Below, piece by piece: positions 24,687-34,042 of a stretch of 38,916 nt of DNA (its first letter is position 1; each line of letters opens with the position of its first letter). The translations under genes were made by a program, and so were the position numbers. The DNA is taken from NCBI GenBank assembly GCA_022651385.1, contig JALCQR010000015.1:1-38916 (forward strand). The letters run 5' to 3'. Under the pieces are notes generated by a model. It was not told where the DNA came from. It saw only the letters and a program-made list of their open reading frames with translations, and ran no database searches. This stretch comes from Clostridia bacterium. Its GTDB lineage: Bacteria; Bacillota; Clostridia; Lachnospirales; Anaerotignaceae.

Positions 24687-25593
24687 ATATTTCTTTCTCA
24701 TATATACAAAAGCTGTTTTTCTTTCCAGTTTTTTTTGCCCTGTACAGAGCTTTGTCGGATGAGATATAATATTTGTCAAAGCCTGCTGAATATTTTCCGT
24801 ATGCTATTCCCATAGAAAAACCGCAGTATTTTTTTTCTGTTTTAGTTAATTCCATGTTTTTAAATGAGGCTGAAAATTTATTGTAAAACTCCAGTTTATT
24901 ATATCTTTCATCAATACCCCTGATAAATACTGCAAATTCGTCTCCGCCCATTCTTGCACATATCTCGTTTTTGCTGCAGACATAATTAAGAACATATGCA
25001 ACTTTTTTTATGTAAATATCGCCATATATGTGCCCGAAAGTATCATTATAGTTTTTAAAATCGTTAAGGTCAACCATTATCATTGCAAATTTTTTGTTGT
25101 TGGGCTTTTCAGAAAGAAGGTGGCGTACCATCATTTCAAAAGTTCCTCTATTGTATATTCCAGTAAGAGAATCTTTGGTTGCCGCGTCAAGAATTTTTTC
25201 TTTATCCTCTTTTTGATGTTTCATAAAAATTGTGTTTGATATGTCGGTAGCAAGTATTAAAACCTCAATGCGTTTATTTTCGTCATTATAATATGTTTTT
25301 CCATAGCATATAGCAAAAAATCCAGTACCGTCTTTTCGTTTAACTCTGTGTTCAAGAAAACATGAAAATGAACTTGGATTTAAAAACTTTCTGTATTCAT
25401 CAATAATAGCGGTAACATAATCATCCCAGTCTTCTTCAAATAAAAGATCTTTTTGAGAAAGGCCAAGCATAAATATTTCTTTGCGAGAATATCCAGTCAA
25501 CATACAAAATTTTCTATCAAAACTTATTATTTTAAAAGTTTTAAGGTCGATTCTATATTGTGTATACTCTATTCTGCCTACATTGTGACTCAT
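24685..25593 (-). CDS. PAS-GGDEF diguanylate cyclase
   Basis: Makes the second messenger cyclic di-GMP from two GTP. The 302-residue protein has an N-terminal PAS sensor domain (about 10-120; FCMLTGYSRKEIF, RVKRKDGTGFFAI) and a GGDEF domain (about 140-300) with DSLTGIYNRG, MVDLNDFKNYNDTFGH and an intact active site RMGGDEFAVF at 215-224. The inhibitory I-site RxxD, expected just before the active site, is missing, so product inhibition through it is unlikely. No membrane segment is present, so it is cytoplasmic and its PAS ligand is unknown. Monocistronic, with its own promoter. Confidence 0.92.
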   Translation of the reverse strand: MSHNVGRIEYTQYRIDLKTFKIISFDRKFCMLTGYSRKEIFMLGLSQKDLLFEEDWDDYVTAIIDEYRKFLNPSSFSCFLEHRVKRKDGTGFFAICYGKTYYNDENKRIEVLILATDISNTIFMKHQKEDKEKILDAATKDSLTGIYNRGTFEMMVRHLLSEKPNNKKFAMIMVDLNDFKNYNDTFGHIYGDIYIKKVAYVLNYVCSKNEICARMGGDEFAVFIRGIDERYNKLEFYNKFSASFKNMELTKTEKKYCGFSMGIAYGKYSAGFDKYYISSDKALYRAKKTGKKNSFCIYEKEI

Positions 25594-25627
25594 AATAAGC
25601 GCCCCATATTTTTGTTTTTATATTTTG

Positions 25628-25656
25628 ATTATAAAGCTATTTGTGACATATTTCAA
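25628..25656 (-). promoter_or_regulatory. Promoter of the PAS-GGDEF gene
   Basis: TTGAAA, 17-bp spacer, perfect TATAAT on the minus strand; leader about 30 bases. Confidence 0.75.
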
Positions 25657-25678
25657 CAAAGATATACATATTCTCTTA

Positions 25679-28432
25679 TTATCTAATCTCAATATAGCTT
25701 CCTGAGCGTGTTTTTTTGACTAAAATTTGCCTTTCTATACGATTCTTCAGTTCATTTACATGTGATATAACTCCGATAGTCATGTTTCCATTTGCGACAG
25801 ACAGAAGAGCCGTTATCGCCTTATCAAGAGTTTCATCATCAAGATTTCCGAAACCTTCATCAACAAACATGGATTCTATTTTAATTCCTCCGGCCGTCTG
25901 CTGTATTTCATCTGAAAGACCGAGAGCAAGACAAAGAGAAGCCATAAAGGACTCCCCTCCTGACAGCGTTTTTACACTCCGCAACGTATCGCTGTAGTGG
26001 TCATATACATCAAGGTCAAGACCGGCATTTGTACGTATGTTTTCGCTCGTTTTTTTTCTTCGCAGTTCATATCGTCCGTTTGTCATTGAAATAAAGCGCC
26101 TGTTGGCATGAATCACTATTTTATCAAAGTATGCAGCCTGAACATATGTCTCAAGCTTAATTTTCTCCTTGCCTGCTGCCGTTCCGTTTGCCGTGTTATA
26201 TAAAGGCTGAAGCCATTTAAGTTCATAATCGGATTTTTCAATTTTTTCTTTTATAATACATATTTTGTTATACACTCTATTATTTACGTTTATATTAACT
26301 GCTAAATTGTCTTTAATTGTACTGTGTTTCTCTTTTTCGTCCACAAAATTAGATATTTGTGTTTTTATAATGTCAATATTATCTTCAGGAAGACTTCGAA
26401 TCTGTTTTTTAAGCGTCTCTATCTGAGTTTGACAAATGCTTAACTGCTTTTCAGCCAGTTCTTTTTTCTCAACTATATCGTTAATGGTTTTTTCATATTT
26501 GCTTTTAATATCTGTTTTTTCTTTTATATCATTAAGAATATCATTTATTTTACTATATCCTATTTTTTTAATTTCTTCTTTTATTTGTTCATTTAAACTT
26601 TTATAATACGCCGATTTTGAAGCTGTTTTTTCTGTCAATTCTTTTGTTTTTTTCTCATTGTCAGCCTTTTTTGTTTCAAGCATTTCTATATTTTTTTCTG
26701 CAGAATGGTACTGGGATACATCGTTTTTTAAAGACTGCTCTTTAATATTTGTTTCAGAAAGTATTTGTTTTAGCTCATCTTTTTTATTATTTAATACATG
26801 CTGTATAGAATCAGTTTCAATTTCGGGATAAAGCCTTTTAAAACTATTTTTAATATTTTCTTCAAGCGCCTTCATGCGTCCGGCTTTTTCACCTGATTTT
26901 TGACTTAAATCAGAAGCATCTTTTTCTGCATATTCACATTTTTTTCTTAAACTTTCTATGTTGATTTTATCCGGAGCATCTTTAATCAAAACGGCAATAT
27001 GCGGATGTGTGGTTGAACCGCACACTGGACAAGGCATATCATCCCTTAATTCCTGAGCTATTATTCCGGCCTGCGCATCAAGAAAGATTTTCCTTTTTTG
27101 TTCATATTCGGTAGATATTTCATCCAAAATCAAACTTGCAGACTCGTATTTTTTTCTTATCTTTTTATGCTCACAACGGGCTTTTTTATATTCGTCTATG
27201 TCTTCTTGAATTTTATTTATAGTATTAAGCATAAAGTTAATATCTTTTATTGAATTTTCAATTTTAATTAAATTTGACTGAGAATCTTTAAGCTTTTCTT
27301 TTTTAGATTTTTCAGAGCACAGCTTTTCCACTATGTTCTTTCCTTCCTGTTCCATATAAGAAAGCTGCTTATTTAAAAGTAAATATTCTTTTTCTGCCTG
27401 TTCGGTATTTTTTCTTTTTTCCTCAATTGTCTTAAATCTTTCAGCCTTGCTGTTAAGCAAAGTCACTTCCTCACTAAGTTTTTTTATTTCATCTTCGTGA
27501 AGTTTTGCTCTTTCCAATTCTGTTTTTGATTCATCTAATGATTTTATATTTTCAGTTTTTGTTTTTTCAAGTTTAAAAATATCAGATTTAAGTTTAAGAG
27601 CTTTTTTGATATCATTAAGTTTTATGCTTAAGGTGTTTATTTTTTCTTCAATTTCCGAAATAATTTCGGTGTTTTTTTTAGCTTCCGATTCTTCGCTAAC
27701 TATTTGTTCTTTTAATTTTTCTAATATTATTGAAATGTCACTGAAAGGCCCGCTGTTTTTAATTATTGATTCAAAATCACTGCCCTTTTCAGGCTTGGTT
27801 TCTAAAAACGTATCGGCAAGTTTTGACCTTAAATTTTGGTTTTCATTTTTTGAATTTAGATACTTGTCTTTAATTTTTTCCTGCATAATGTTGAAAATAT
27901 CTGTGGAAAATATTTTTCTCAGTATTTCAGACCTTTCGTTTGTCGGTGCCAAAAGCAGGTTTAAAAATTCACCCTGAGAAATCATCATTGTTTGTGAAAA
28001 CTGTTCTTTTGTAAGTCCAATTATGCTTTCAACAGCAGACGTCACGTTTTTTTGTCCGGTTATTGTTTTTTCCGAAGTTTCAAGGACTGCATCACTTTTT
28101 TCAATGACTTGTGCGTTTCCCCGTTTAGACTTTCTCATATACTCCGGATTTCTTTTAAGTCTGTATTTTTTACCTCTGTATAAAAATTCCAGTTCAACAA
28201 ATGTAGGCACATCAATAGACGCATATCTGCACCTAAACATGTACGGCTCTCTGTATTGTCCGCTTGCCTCGCCGTACAGGGCAAATGTAATTGCGTCAAA
28301 GATAGTTGTTTTGCCTGCCCCCGTGTCACCTGTAATAAGATATAAGCCGCCATCTGAAAACTTTGACATGTTTATTGCCGTTTTATCGGCATACGGTCCA
28401 AAAGCCGAAATTGTAAGATTAATAAGCTTCAT
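25679..28432 (-). CDS. sbcC: Nuclease SbcCD, ATPase subunit SbcC
   Basis: Rad50-like SMC ATPase that works with SbcD to cut hairpins and blocked DNA ends. The 917-residue protein has an N-terminal Walker A (LITGDTGAGKTTIFDAI, about 32-48), long coiled coils on both sides of a zinc hook (CPVCGS, near residue 468), the ABC signature TLSGGESFMASLCLALGL and Walker B SMFVDEGFGNLDDETL near the C-terminus. The start overlaps the sbcD stop as ATGA. It is somewhat shorter than the E. coli protein because of shorter coils, which is common in Clostridia. Confidence 0.95.
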   Translation of the reverse strand: MKLINLTISAFGPYADKTAINMSKFSDGGLYLITGDTGAGKTTIFDAITFALYGEASGQYREPYMFRCRYASIDVPTFVELEFLYRGKKYRLKRNPEYMRKSKRGNAQVIEKSDAVLETSEKTITGQKNVTSAVESIIGLTKEQFSQTMMISQGEFLNLLLAPTNERSEILRKIFSTDIFNIMQEKIKDKYLNSKNENQNLRSKLADTFLETKPEKGSDFESIIKNSGPFSDISIILEKLKEQIVSEESEAKKNTEIISEIEEKINTLSIKLNDIKKALKLKSDIFKLEKTKTENIKSLDESKTELERAKLHEDEIKKLSEEVTLLNSKAERFKTIEEKRKNTEQAEKEYLLLNKQLSYMEQEGKNIVEKLCSEKSKKEKLKDSQSNLIKIENSIKDINFMLNTINKIQEDIDEYKKARCEHKKIRKKYESASLILDEISTEYEQKRKIFLDAQAGIIAQELRDDMPCPVCGSTTHPHIAVLIKDAPDKINIESLRKKCEYAEKDASDLSQKSGEKAGRMKALEENIKNSFKRLYPEIETDSIQHVLNNKKDELKQILSETNIKEQSLKNDVSQYHSAEKNIEMLETKKADNEKKTKELTEKTASKSAYYKSLNEQIKEEIKKIGYSKINDILNDIKEKTDIKSKYEKTINDIVEKKELAEKQLSICQTQIETLKKQIRSLPEDNIDIIKTQISNFVDEKEKHSTIKDNLAVNINVNNRVYNKICIIKEKIEKSDYELKWLQPLYNTANGTAAGKEKIKLETYVQAAYFDKIVIHANRRFISMTNGRYELRRKKTSENIRTNAGLDLDVYDHYSDTLRSVKTLSGGESFMASLCLALGLSDEIQQTAGGIKIESMFVDEGFGNLDDETLDKAITALLSVANGNMTIGVISHVNELKNRIERQILVKKTRSGSYIEIR

Positions 28433-29565
28433 TTTGCGTTTCCCCCAATTCCGTCAATAACATGTTTAATAAATTCAGACTGAGCTTTGTTTAAATCAGT
28501 TCCGTTTTGAAGTTTATAAAAATCATTAAAAATCTCAAATGGTGATTTCATTTCAGAAATGTTTTCAAAATCTGTATCGCAATGTGTTTTGCTTCTTATA
28601 TTGTCATAATCAAACCGCATAATGTTGGGATACACTTCTCTTAAAATCTCATAAGCGTTCGGAATTTCTTCTTCATTTGTCAAAGTTACGTGGAGATAAT
28701 CAAACCTGTTTTTTTCAGTATAGTTTTTCATTGACATAAGTTCATCATATGTACCTTTAATTTCGCGCATATCCCTAATTGGATGAAGCAATATCTTATC
28801 AATTTTAATATTGTTTTTTTCATTAAGCTCAACTATTAATACTCCCTTTTTATGATGTGATTCCGAAAAAGAATACTTAAGCGGTGTACCGCAGTAGCGT
28901 ATATTTTCTTTACTTACAAATTGGGCTCCGTGAATATGTCCGAGAGCAGTATAGTCGAACTTTGAAAATAACGAGCTGTCAATATTATCAAGGCCTCCAA
29001 TACTCACTTCCTCTGAATCACATCTCAAGGCACCAGTTACAAATTGGTGGCACACCAAAACATTTCTTTCAAAAGTATTTATATCAATGCTTTCCAAAAT
29101 TGTATTAATGGCGTCGTTATAGCTTTCAATTTGTGCTTCCGGATAAAACCTCCTAACGACAGCTGGTTTAATAAACGGAAGCAGAAAAAAATTTATATTT
29201 CCGTATTTATCATTTAACTTTACTTTTTTAACTTTACCGTCAAAAACGGGTGAAATGTAAATTTTGTCTTTATCAAGAATGTTTGACGCAAAGGCTATGC
29301 GCTCTGGCGCATCATGATTGCCGCTTATCATTAACACTATTTTACCCTTGTTTGAAAGAGCCGTTAGAAAACTGTCAAAAAGTTCGACTGCTTCAAGCGG
29401 CGGCACACCTCTGTCATATATGTCTCCGGCAATAACAACTGCCTCAACGTCTGTTTCATCAACAATTCCAAGTATTTCAGACAATATTGCTTTTTGGTCG
29501 TCAAGCATAGAAAACTCATTAACTTTCTTTCCGATATGTAAATCAGAAATGTGCATAAATTTCAT
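28429..29565 (-). CDS. sbcD: Nuclease SbcCD, nuclease subunit SbcD
   Basis: Mre11-like manganese phosphoesterase, 378 residues, partner of SbcC in DNA end processing. All metal-binding motifs are present: HISDLHIGK, VIAGDIYDRGVPP, MISGNHDAPER, VCHQFV and TALGHIHGAQ. The C-terminal 100 residues form the capping/SbcC-binding region. Translational coupling to sbcC is shown by the 4-bp ATGA overlap. The gene has a divergent promoter that overlaps the tRNA-Thr promoter. Confidence 0.95.
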   Translation of the reverse strand: MKFMHISDLHIGKKVNEFSMLDDQKAILSEILGIVDETDVEAVVIAGDIYDRGVPPLEAVELFDSFLTALSNKGKIVLMISGNHDAPERIAFASNILDKDKIYISPVFDGKVKKVKLNDKYGNINFFLLPFIKPAVVRRFYPEAQIESYNDAINTILESIDINTFERNVLVCHQFVTGALRCDSEEVSIGGLDNIDSSLFSKFDYTALGHIHGAQFVSKENIRYCGTPLKYSFSESHHKKGVLIVELNEKNNIKIDKILLHPIRDMREIKGTYDELMSMKNYTEKNRFDYLHVTLTNEEEIPNAYEILREVYPNIMRFDYDNIRSKTHCDTDFENISEMKSPFEIFNDFYKLQNGTDLNKAQSEFIKHVIDGIGGNAK

Positions 29566-29579
29566 AACATCATTCCTTT

Positions 29580-29607
29580 ATTTTAGTAAAAATAAAATTA
29601 TTGACAA
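29580..29607 (-). promoter_or_regulatory. Promoter of sbcDC
   Basis: TTGTCA, 16-bp spacer, TAAAAT on the minus strand. Its -35 box occupies the same bases as the -35 box of the divergent tRNA-Thr promoter. Confidence 0.55.
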
Positions 29608-29629
29608 CATGCAATTTTTTATATATAAT
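29601..29629 (+). promoter_or_regulatory. Perfect-consensus promoter of tRNA-Thr
   Basis: TTGACA, 17-bp spacer, TATAAT, matching at every position, about 27 bp before the tRNA. Confidence 0.88.
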
Positions 29630-29656
29630 ATCCCTTGTTGTTTAGATATGTTTTTT

Positions 29657-29729
29657 GCTGTTGTAGCTCAGTTGGTAGAGCACCGCATTGGTAGTGCGGA
29701 GGTCACGGGTCCGAATCCCGTCAACAGCT
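29657..29729 (+). tRNA. tRNA-Thr, anticodon GGT
   Basis: A complete 73-nt cloverleaf: acceptor GCTGTTG / CAACAGC, D arm GCTC / GAGC, anticodon arm CCGCA / TGCGG with loop TTGGTAG (anticodon GGT, reads ACC and ACU), and T arm ACGGG / CCCGT with loop TCCGAAT. The discriminator base is T, and CCA is not encoded, so it is added after transcription. It stands alone with its own promoter and terminator. Confidence 0.96.
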
Positions 29730-29777
29730 TTTTTTGTGTGTATTTTTTTAGTGAACCAAAAAATAATTATAATAATT

Positions 29778-29803
29778 CACCCCCCATTCGGAGGTGTTTT
29801 TTG
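29778..29803 (+). terminator. Terminator of tRNA-Thr
   Basis: A short G-C-rich stem (CACC...GGTG, extendable with one mismatch) followed by six T on the plus strand. Confidence 0.75.
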
Positions 29804-29855
29804 TTGCCTTAAATATTAATAAATGGTACATTCGTGGACCACAATGTTCTAAAAC

Positions 29856-29898
29856 TAAAAAAGGTATGCCATAAACTTATTTAAGTAAGAGCATACCT
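29856..29898 (-). terminator. T-tailed hairpin, second terminator downstream of the surface-protein gene
   Basis: AGGTATGC and GCATACCT are perfect 8-bp arms with a smaller ACTTA/TAAGT hairpin between them; a T run follows on the minus strand. No gene lies between it and the terminator at 29990, so it is a backup or a relic. Confidence 0.55.
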
Positions 29899-29989
29899 GT
29901 AAAATAGTTATTTGTCAACATGTTGATATGCATCATTACCTTAATAATTATTAATCGTATGCTTATACTTTGAATTTATAACATAATGC

Positions 29990-30028
29990 AAAAACTGCCA
30001 TTGACACATTACATCAATGACAGTTTTT
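29990..30028. terminator. Bidirectional terminator after the SLH protein gene
   Basis: A long stem, AAAAACTG plus CATTGA pairing with TCAATG plus CAGTTTTT across one mismatch, 38 bp beyond the stop codon of the minus-strand gene. Confidence 0.82.
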
Positions 30029-30065
30029 CATTTCTAATATTAAGTTTTATATCCTTATATTGCTA

Positions 30066-33000
30066 TCAATCATAGTCATTAACCACCTTCGGCTGTGAAT
30101 CCTCTTGGTGTAATTTTCCAAAGTAATCTGTAAATCCAGTAAACTTTGTATCATAATGGCGATGGAATTTCATCATCATATCACCATTTTTAATAGCCTC
30201 TTTAATCTTGATAGAATCTTCTATGACTGCATTAGGGCAGAAAACATAAGTTGTAAGTTGATTCATACTATCATAGTAATAATAGTCTGTATGATAGAAT
30301 TGACTTCCGAATAGTGATGTCCAAGTTGAACCGCCATCAAATGAGATCTCAAAATCGCCAGGTAGTACATCTTTATAACTACAGTTTGATACAGTAAAGG
30401 ATAACATGTCATTAGTATAATCATAGTCGGCAAACTTATAATCAAAATCTCCTTCTGTCTCAAACCCCTTAGCACTCGCCTTTAAACCATTATCATTAAG
30501 TAGCGATTGAACATCGTAACCTACATTAGTAATAGTTACATCAGACATAGAGATACCATCCTCTAAATTAACACTATCCGGTGTTAAGCCTGTTTCAATG
30601 TAAATTTCATGCTGCCAAATATTTTTTGTTAACAGCTCTGCATTCTTTATTATACCATTTATACTTGCTGTTCCACTATATGTACCACCATTTCCGTTAG
30701 GATACGAATATGAAATCGTTAAATCCTTTAAACTTATGTTGTAGACTGGTTCATCATAGACATCAATATAAATTTTACTTCTATCCGAACTTACTGTAGC
30801 CTCATCTTCAAAGACAGGTGAATCCTCATAATGTAAGACTACTGTCTCAGAATTATATTTTTGGAGTATTTTACTTGTATCTTGTGTAACAAAATCATTT
30901 TCAATATTTCCAAGCTTAATACCTGTGTAATTATTTTCGTCAACTGTATAACCCGATACATGAAGTGTAAACCGAGTAAAGTTATTACCGTCACTGTTCA
31001 CAGTATCCATCTCAACGGAGTCTATAGTTGCGCCTGCGTTTGCACCTGTAAATACAAAATCATCTTTCAAATTCAAATCTGGATTGTCATAATTTTTATA
31101 TACAGCAGGTGAAACAATAAGTCCAACTTCCGTCGTATCTTTTCCTAAATACATATAATTTCTATCAACTGCCCTTTCACAATACATATACACACTGTTA
31201 TCAGAAACTTCTCTAGAATCTTTCGATACATTCATAACGTAAGGTGCATTCAGTGTACCATCTGCATTTTCAACAGCAAAAGCAATATCGACATTTGTAT
31301 CACTTATATTTCCGTTATAGGTAAAGTTAATGCAATACGAGCTGCTGGTTGTACATACCGTATGTGTTTTATTGTCAGTAATATTTATCCAATCCGCATA
31401 CTTAGAACTGTCTACTACAAACTCATTCACAGGACCATGACCCTCTGAAATATCCTTTGCAGTAATAATGTCTTTATTGATATTATAATCCATAATCATA
31501 TAAACACGACATGGATTGCTGTCACTTGCATCTTTTAATGCAAAGGAAATGTTAAACATGTCTCCACAACTTCTGTCTTTGCCTAAATAATCAACCACAG
31601 GAACACTTGCAAAGCCATATTTTGCTAACCTAGCTAATTCATCTGAAACAGTTACAGTACAAGTATCTGTATAACAGTTATCTGCTGTGCCATAAAGTGT
31701 ACCTGTAATTGTTGCTGTGCCTGCTGAATGCGCTGTGATTACACCGTCTGCTGAAACTGTTGCCACCGATTCATCACTTGATGTCCAAGTAATTTCTGGA
31801 TTAGTATCTGAACCTGCTTTTGCAGAAAAAGTTAAAGTATATGCTGGGCATGATGTAGTTTCCATGCTGACTGACTCTTGAGAAATTCTAAAATAGTAGT
31901 CAGAATCATCACTGTAATCTGAAACTATAACAGTACAGGAATCTGTAGAATAACTATCTGTTCTGCCAGAAATTGTTCCTGTTATTACAGTTACACCAAC
32001 TGAATGAACTGTAACTACACCGCCAGTTGAAACTGTTGCCACCGATTCATCACTTGATGTCCAAACAATTTCTGGATTAGTATCTGAACCTGCTTTTGCA
32101 GAATAATTTAAAGTATAAGCAGAGCCTGTTGTAAAGTCAATGTTCAATTTACTCTCAGCAATTCTAAAATAATAGTTACTAGTAGATGAATCATCGGAAG
32201 AATCACTGCTATCTGATGAAGATGAGCCATCCGATGAAGTTGAACCCCCTGAGTTTTGCCCACTTGTTGAATCTGTTCCACCAGCAATATCTTTACCGTT
32301 AATTTCAGTTCCATCTACATTTGAACCAACTTGATAATGATGTACTCTCAAATTTACTATAATATTATTGGCAAAAATATTTAGATCTGTAATATCGCCG
32401 TTTCCATCAAATCCACAGTCACTTGCATTGATTCCAACGTTAACACTTCTAATTGTACCTGATTTTAAATTGATCCGAGTATTGCGTCTATTGATACTTA
32501 CGGCATTGAAACCACCATTTAAACTGATAGCAAATCTAGGTCCATTATCTGAATCTAATACACTTACATCTCCAAAACCATCGCCAGTTAAACCTGACTC
32601 ATCCAAAATTGCAGAACTCTTCAATATTGTTTTCGGTAAATTCGTATCCCCCGTTACAACTATATGAACAGTACTTGACATCTTTTCAATAATAAACTCC
32701 TTTTCACCGATAACATTATTAAAATGAAGCGAATTTTCGCCGCCGCCTTTTACAATAATATCGCCTGCAACATTAACATCTTCAAGTGTAACATCACCTT
32801 CGCCAACTCCCTCAGCGATGTATAAATCTCCATTAATTGTAGCATTTGAAAGTGTTACTCCTGCTTTCGCAATTGTTACGTTACCGTCAAATTCTTTAGA
32901 CATTTTACTGTCATCATTAAGTATATAGCCAAATACTTTTTTAAGTAAAGCAACCGTCTCTGCTCTGGTAATGTTTTTTGAAAGACGAAGTGTTCCGTCT

Positions 33001-33536
33001 GTATAACCAGATAAATAATGTTTCTCAAGTAAATTCTCAGCTGCTTCTTTTGCCCATTCAGCAGTGCTATTGCCATCTTTATATTGAAGAAGCATAGAAT
33101 AGTCATTAGGCCCTTCAAGGGCAAGAAGCTTATTGATAACTACCGAACCCTCAGCTCTGGTAATAGGTTCATTGGGTTTAAAGGTTCCATCCGAATAGCC
33201 TGAGATAAGGCCATTAGCTTTTACCTTATCAACAACATCCGCATACCAATCGTTATTGGAAACATCAGAAAAGCCATTAGATGATGTTGCTTGTAAATCT
33301 ACTACATTGTTGATAAGTGTAACAAATTCAGCTCTAGTAATGGCTTCATCCGGTTTAAATGTGCCATCTGAATAGCCTGATACATATCCACTGTCAATCC
33401 ATGTTTGAATTGCCGTCTGTGCCCAGTGTCCTTCAATATCCGTATTATTAGAACCGAATACAACTGTTGGCATAACCCAAGTCGAAAATGCCAATACTGT
33501 CGACATCACAATCGACAGTCCCCTTTTTAATTTCAT
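30066..33536 (-). CDS. Secreted S-layer-homology protein with beta-helix and Big_2 domains
   Basis: A 1156-residue exported surface protein. Order: signal peptide (about 1-29, hydrophobic core then VVFG); three SLH repeats (about 33-195; ITRAEFVTLINN, ITRAEGSVVINK, ITRAETVALLKK), which bind cell-wall polymers; a repetitive stretch (about 210-410; VTLSNATINGDLYIAEG, VTLEDVNVAGDIIVKGG) typical of a beta-solenoid; a Ser/Asp/Gly linker (about 418-450); two near-identical Ig-like Big_2 domains (about 455-532 and 548-629; WTSSDESVATVS); and a 525-residue C-terminal part I do not recognise, beta-rich with no LPXTG motif. The ATG at 33536 follows AAAGGGGG by seven bases. Neighbouring transposon and gene remnants suggest a variable locus. 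Confidence 0.88.
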   Translation of the reverse strand: MKLKRGLSIVMSTVLAFSTWVMPTVVFGSNNTDIEGHWAQTAIQTWIDSGYVSGYSDGTFKPDEAITRAEFVTLINNVVDLQATSSNGFSDVSNNDWYADVVDKVKANGLISGYSDGTFKPNEPITRAEGSVVINKLLALEGPNDYSMLLQYKDGNSTAEWAKEAAENLLEKHYLSGYTDGTLRLSKNITRAETVALLKKVFGYILNDDSKMSKEFDGNVTIAKAGVTLSNATINGDLYIAEGVGEGDVTLEDVNVAGDIIVKGGGENSLHFNNVIGEKEFIIEKMSSTVHIVVTGDTNLPKTILKSSAILDESGLTGDGFGDVSVLDSDNGPRFAISLNGGFNAVSINRRNTRINLKSGTIRSVNVGINASDCGFDGNGDITDLNIFANNIIVNLRVHHYQVGSNVDGTEINGKDIAGGTDSTSGQNSGGSTSSDGSSSSDSSDSSDDSSTSNYYFRIAESKLNIDFTTGSAYTLNYSAKAGSDTNPEIVWTSSDESVATVSTGGVVTVHSVGVTVITGTISGRTDSYSTDSCTVIVSDYSDDSDYYFRISQESVSMETTSCPAYTLTFSAKAGSDTNPEITWTSSDESVATVSADGVITAHSAGTATITGTLYGTADNCYTDTCTVTVSDELARLAKYGFASVPVVDYLGKDRSCGDMFNISFALKDASDSNPCRVYMIMDYNINKDIITAKDISEGHGPVNEFVVDSSKYADWINITDNKTHTVCTTSSSYCINFTYNGNISDTNVDIAFAVENADGTLNAPYVMNVSKDSREVSDNSVYMYCERAVDRNYMYLGKDTTEVGLIVSPAVYKNYDNPDLNLKDDFVFTGANAGATIDSVEMDTVNSDGNNFTRFTLHVSGYTVDENNYTGIKLGNIENDFVTQDTSKILQKYNSETVVLHYEDSPVFEDEATVSSDRSKIYIDVYDEPVYNISLKDLTISYSYPNGNGGTYSGTASINGIIKNAELLTKNIWQHEIYIETGLTPDSVNLEDGISMSDVTITNVGYDVQSLLNDNGLKASAKGFETEGDFDYKFADYDYTNDMLSFTVSNCSYKDVLPGDFEISFDGGSTWTSLFGSQFYHTDYYYYDSMNQLTTYVFCPNAVIEDSIKIKEAIKNGDMMMKFHRHYDTKFTGFTDYFGKLHQEDSQPKVVNDYD
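31651..32166 (-). repeat. Tandem duplication encoding the two Big_2 domains
   Basis: Two copies of about 240 bp, 31651-31890 and 31927-32166, offset by 276 bp (92 codons). The best-conserved stretch runs from 31753 and again from 32029, where dozens of bases are nearly identical. Similarity at the DNA level suggests recent duplication or gene conversion; a change in repeat number by recombination is possible. Confidence 0.85.
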
Positions 33537-34009
33537 TAAACTACCCCCTTTAATATTAAGAAGCTTCCGACTCACCTCGTGATACAAAAGTATATGCTTT
33601 AGTAAAACAATTTTTATAACGAAAGGCTATAGTCGTTTGCTTTTTTATTGCTTTTTTCATACATCTAATATCAATCAGCTTCTTTCCACCATTACCATAT
33701 CCATGAACTCTTTTACTGTAATTCGCATACAATCTACATTTTCTCTGTTAAACAGCAGATATTCTCCGTCAGTACGAACACTTTGGAACACCGCATCTTC
33801 CTGAAGGGCACCTAATCTTGCTTTTTCAATACAGTAAGCCTGTCATTGCCTGAACACTTCGAATGAAATTATCATATTTGCCCATAGCCCTAGCTTCCTC
33901 TACAAAAGAATATTTTTTCTCTTTTGTAGGATACAAGAAAGTGATTTTTTATACACTACCCTTTTGGATGGTGTTTAACTTCATTATGTTATAATTATTT
34001 TTATGCAAA
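33537..34009. other. Region upstream of the SLH gene with gene remnants
   Basis: Between the SLH gene and the IS remnant no intact gene is visible. The sequence holds a broken reading frame (33675-33948) and an inverted repeat CTACAAAAG / CTTTTGTAG (33900-33929). A possible -10 box for the SLH gene (TATACT, minus strand) lies about 35 bp before its start, without a clear -35. Confidence 0.5.
33675..33948 (-). pseudogene. Frameshifted remnant of an unknown gene
   Basis: Two minus-strand frames join into one plausible protein across a single frameshift near 33838. The upstream part reads SFVEEARAMGKYDNFIRSVQ and the downstream part QAYCIEKARLGALQEDAVFQ, then SVRTDGEYLLFNRENVDCMR and ITVKEFMDMVMVERS before a stop. 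About 90 residues remain and there is no proper start codon. I do not recognise the family; codon use and continuity across the shift indicate a once-coding sequence. It lies between the SLH gene and a transposon remnant, so it may have come with mobile DNA. Confidence 0.55.
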
Positions 34010-34029
34010 TTAGGGCGTGTTTGAAAAAG
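34010..34029. repeat. Terminal inverted repeat of the IS remnant, left
   Basis: Exact 20-base complement of 34229-34248. Confidence 0.9.
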
Positions 34030-34042
34030 ATTTGAGTTTGTA

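Larger units (their letters stand above)
29730..30065. other. Gap holding three terminator-like hairpins
   Basis: No gene found. The region contains the tRNA terminator (29778-29803), a second T-tailed hairpin read on the minus strand (29856-29898) and the bidirectional terminator of the surface-protein gene (29990-30028). Confidence 0.6.

Noticed and set aside
29318-29812. Plus-strand open frame of 164 codons
   Set aside because: It runs antisense to sbcD and through the tRNA-Thr gene, and has no ribosome-binding site.
31651-32166. Repeat array such as CRISPR or minisatellite
   Set aside because: The repeats are two in-frame 92-codon copies of an Ig-like domain inside the SLH protein gene.
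32368-32667. Plus-strand open frame of 99 codons
   Set aside because: It lies antisense within the beta-helix part of the SLH protein gene and looks like a composition artefact.
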